From Chryseolinea soli (GTDB taxonomy: Bacteria; Bacteroidota; Bacteroidia; Cytophagales; Cyclobacteriaceae), in contig NZ_CP032382.1 of assembly GCF_003589925.1 (NCBI RefSeq), positions 6,944,001-7,008,000 of the forward strand: 64,000 nucleotides of DNA. The letters run 5' to 3'. The notes beneath the pieces are model-generated. The model searched no databases. It worked only from the letters and a program-made list of their open reading frames with translations, and was not told the DNA's origin. The translations under genes and the position numbers were made by a program. Shown piece after piece: positions 61,645 through 64,000 of the stretch; the stretch's first letter is position 1, and each line of letters opens with the position of its first letter.

Positions 61645-64000
61645 TTAGAACGATACTCTCAAATTGAAGCCATAGGTTCTCGTGGGTGGCATACCGAAAT
61701 AATCCAAACCTTGTGCATTGGTGCTGGTATAGGACGATTCGGGATCGATGTTCTCAGCGTTCTTATACAAGATCGCCAGGTTGCGTGCAACAAACGAGAG
61801 AGACGCGGTTTGGAAAGGCGTTTTCGACAAAAGCGTTCTCGGCAGGTTGTAACCCAAAGTCACTTGCCTCAATTTGATAAAGGACGCATCGTACACAAAA
61901 TGATCCTGTGCGCGTTCACCCAACTGGGACCAGTAGTTCTGGGCTTCACCCGGGGCCAGCGCCCTATTGATCGGTTCATAACCTGTCACGGCACCACTGG
62001 CATCGGTCACTTCCGTTACGCCATTGATGGTAAGCGGCGCTTCGCCATCCCTGCCCTGCAGGGTTTGTTTGTGGAAGCCGGCTTCGGTCATCCGCACGTT
62101 GGTACCGGAGTAGATCTTGCCACCCGACTTGAAGTCGATGAGGAACGCCAGGTTGAATTGCTTATAGGTAAACGAGTTGTTCAACCCACCCGTGAAATCC
62201 GGAACCCCTTTGCCGAGAACATAGTAGTTATTATCGGTAAGCGGCGCGCCGTCTTTGTCATAGATCAACTGGCCATCGGGCGATACCTTTTGTTTGACGC
62301 CGGTCAATGTGCCAAAGGGTTGACCCACGATCTGGCTCACAAACACGGTCCGGGTCCGGGGTTCTTCGACGTTGAGAATATTCGTTCCCGGAATGAGCGA
62401 TACGATCTTGCTGTTATTCTTCGCAAAGTTCAAGGAGATATCCCATGTCACGGCACCACGCAGGGGCTGGCCGGTGATCAAGAGTTCGATGCCCTTGTTG
62501 GTGAGTTCACCCAGGTTCACCGAGGTTGTTCCAAAACCCGAGGCCCGCGAGATCGGGGCATTTAGAATGTCTTCCGTAGTTTTTTGCGAATAGTAGGTGA
62601 GGTCGATACCCAGTCTGCTCTCAAAGAATCGCACATCCATACCGAACTCCGTTTCAGTCGATATATAGGGCACCAGATCGGGATTAGGCAAATTTCCGTT
62701 GTTGGTGGTGTTTGCCGAGGAGTAATATCCCAACGGCCTGCTGAGGTGGGTCAGGCCTGTGGTGTATTGCAAATTGGTGCTATACGGCACAACCGAAAAT
62801 GCGTTACCCACGCGTCCCCACGAAGCCCTGATCTTTCCAAAACTCAGCCACTGCGGCAGTCCAGCAAAAGCATCGGAGAATACAAAGCTGGCACCGATGG
62901 ACGGATAGAATTTATTGTTGTGCGGGTAATTCAACACCGAGAACCAGTCCTTGCGGGCGGTAGCCGTTAAGAACAAATAGTTCTGGAACGAAATTTCAGC
63001 CGATCCGAAGAGCGAGTTGATACCTTGTTTTCTATAATCGTAGTTAAACGTTTTTGATGCGGCGTTGCTGATGGACGCGAGGAAGGGGGTATTGAATCCG
63101 TTTCCTGCCAAATCGCTTTTTTCATATTCCGACGTCATCTTGTTGCCGCCACCAAAAGCATTGATATTGAACTTGCCAAAGGTTTTGTTGAAGCCGACGA
63201 TGTATTCCAGGTTGATCTCTCTCGCGCGCGCTTCGTATTCGGTGAGCGCACCCGGGAGTTGATAACCTGTTCCCTCCGGTGTGAGTTGTGAGCCCCGTTT
63301 TGTCGACCAGTCCATACCGCCCTTTACCTGGGCATACAGAAAATTGGTGATGTCATACCGCAACTGGCCGGAAGCAAGAATGCGGTCGCGCGTATCCGTG
63401 TTCTTGAATTGATAGGCTGCCCAATAGGGATTTTGTCCCCACAAGTTGGAAGAACCTTGCAACTCCTGGCCATTGCCTTTGCCATCGAGTGGCGTTGGTC
63501 CACCTGTCCAGACCGCGCCGGGTTTGTTGGGATCGCCCCGGTATTCGTCGATGTTATAATCGTTGTTGATATAGTATACGGACTGGATCGCATTGCCCGG
63601 CGAGTCGGAAACGTTCGGACGATTTTTAGCCTTCTCATTCGAGTACATGATCTTCGTCGTCAACGTTAGTTTCTTGCCAAACTTCGAGTTGGACGCCAGT
63701 GAGAGATTCACCCGGTCAAATCCCGAATTCGGCATAACGCTCTTGCTGTTCAGGTTCGCCATCGAGAAACGGAAATTCTGTGTCTCGCTGCCGCCCGTAA
63801 AAGCAAGGCTGTTGGTGAACGACGTTCCGGTCCGGTAGAATTTATCCCATTGGTCTCCCTGATAAGAATAGGGATGCGCCTTGCCGTCGAAGTGATAGAC
63901 CGTCGAGCCATCCATCTTGGGGCCCCATGCCTGGTCGTACCATCCGTTGTCGAAAGCGCTCTGCACATCTTCCGGGTTGCTCGCTTTGGTAGCCACGCGG
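61645..64000 (-). CDS. SusC/RagA-like TonB-dependent outer-membrane transporter, partial
   Basis: Only the C-terminal part is present, more than 780 residues; the gene continues beyond the right edge. It is the beta-barrel half of a SusC/RagA protein, with repeated aromatic-rich strands, the segment WLSFGKIRASWGRVGNAFSVVPYSTN and a C-terminal strand YGFNLRVSF. The N-terminal carboxypeptidase-like, TonB-box and plug regions lie outside. It pairs with SusD, 19 bp downstream, to import a large ligand across the outer membrane. The extracellular FG-GAP proteins nearby may process that ligand. Confidence 0.94.
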   Translation of the reverse strand, partial: RVATKASNPEDVQSAFDNGWYDQAWGPKMDGSTVYHFDGKAHPYSYQGDQWDKFYRTGTSFTNSLAFTGGSETQNFRFSMANLNSKSVMPNSGFDRVNLSLASNSKFGKKLTLTTKIMYSNEKAKNRPNVSDSPGNAIQSVYYINNDYNIDEYRGDPNKPGAVWTGGPTPLDGKGNGQELQGSSNLWGQNPYWAAYQFKNTDTRDRILASGQLRYDITNFLYAQVKGGMDWSTKRGSQLTPEGTGYQLPGALTEYEARAREINLEYIVGFNKTFGKFNINAFGGGNKMTSEYEKSDLAGNGFNTPFLASISNAASKTFNYDYRKQGINSLFGSAEISFQNYLFLTATARKDWFSVLNYPHNNKFYPSIGASFVFSDAFAGLPQWLSFGKIRASWGRVGNAFSVVPYSTNLQYTTGLTHLSRPLGYYSSANTTNNGNLPNPDLVPYISTETEFGMDVRFFESRLGIDLTYYSQKTTEDILNAPISRASGFGTTSVNLGELTNKGIELLITGQPLRGAVTWDISLNFAKNNSKIVSLIPGTNILNVEEPRTRTVFVSQIVGQPFGTLTGVKQKVSPDGQLIYDKDGAPLTDNNYYVLGKGVPDFTGGLNNSFTYKQFNLAFLIDFKSGGKIYSGTNVRMTEAGFHKQTLQGRDGEAPLTINGVTEVTDASGAVTGYEPINRALAPGEAQNYWSQLGERAQDHFVYDASFIKLRQVTLGYNLPRTLLSKTPFQTASLSFVARNLAILYKNAENIDPESSYTSTNAQGLDYFGMPPTRTYGFNLRVSF

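Overview
The window looks like a chromosome segment of a free-living Bacteroidota bacterium, most likely in the Cytophagales. Evidence: a SusC/SusD pair, LytTR and NarL-type two-component systems, FG-GAP/ASPIC-UnbV secreted proteins, a Bacteroidota-style nitrate assimilation cluster, and few Shine-Dalgarno sequences. Base composition is moderately GC-rich in most genes. It falls in the IS element and in small lipoprotein or hypothetical genes (about 44.7-46.7 kb). No rRNA, tRNA or CRISPR was seen.

Layout. 0-3.7 kb: a cation/proton antiporter running off the left edge, then a LytS/LytTR pair. 3.8-5.5 kb: an IS3-family element (25-bp inverted repeats, 3-bp target duplication, A7G frameshift site) inserted in a palindrome-bounded interspersed repeat. 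A second copy of that repeat lies at 16.0-16.3 kb. 5.5-9.8 kb: a PD40 propeller protein, a molybdopterin oxidoreductase/cytochrome b pair, a receiver domain lacking its phospho-Asp, and a transglutaminase-like protein. 10.0-15.9 kb: a likely secretion or toxin-like locus. It encodes an aegerolysin-like/papain-like fusion, a protein with three 71-residue repeats, a small unknown, and a three-part sensor/kinase/regulator operon. Sites of the form ATACCAT-N4-ATGGTAT lie upstream of both transcription units.

16.5-32 kb: a complete assimilatory nitrate module. It holds a rubredoxin-tailed NirA-like protein, a nitrate reductase fused to an FAD reductase and a BFD domain, an outer-membrane barrel, a NarK/NasA transporter, a NarX-like sensor with its regulator, NirD, NirB, a SUMT (siroheme) enzyme, a nitrate-reductase-associated protein and MobA. 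TTACGTA-N4/5-TACGTAA palindromes occur at the transporter and in the nirB/SUMT divergent intergenic region. They are the best candidates for the regulator's binding sites.

32-42 kb: a stand-alone RND pump. It is followed by a hairpin-rich intergenic region and a TetR gene with a perfect operator-like palindrome, then an outer-membrane channel/adaptor/RND pump operon. 42-50 kb: aldo/keto reductase, beta-propeller phytase, two hypothetical proteins, an IorAB-type molybdenum hydroxylase and a small membrane protein. 50-64 kb: a vanadium-haloperoxidase/PAP2-like enzyme, three large FG-GAP proteins, and SusD/SusC, with SusC cut by the right edge. The set looks like one surface uptake and processing system.
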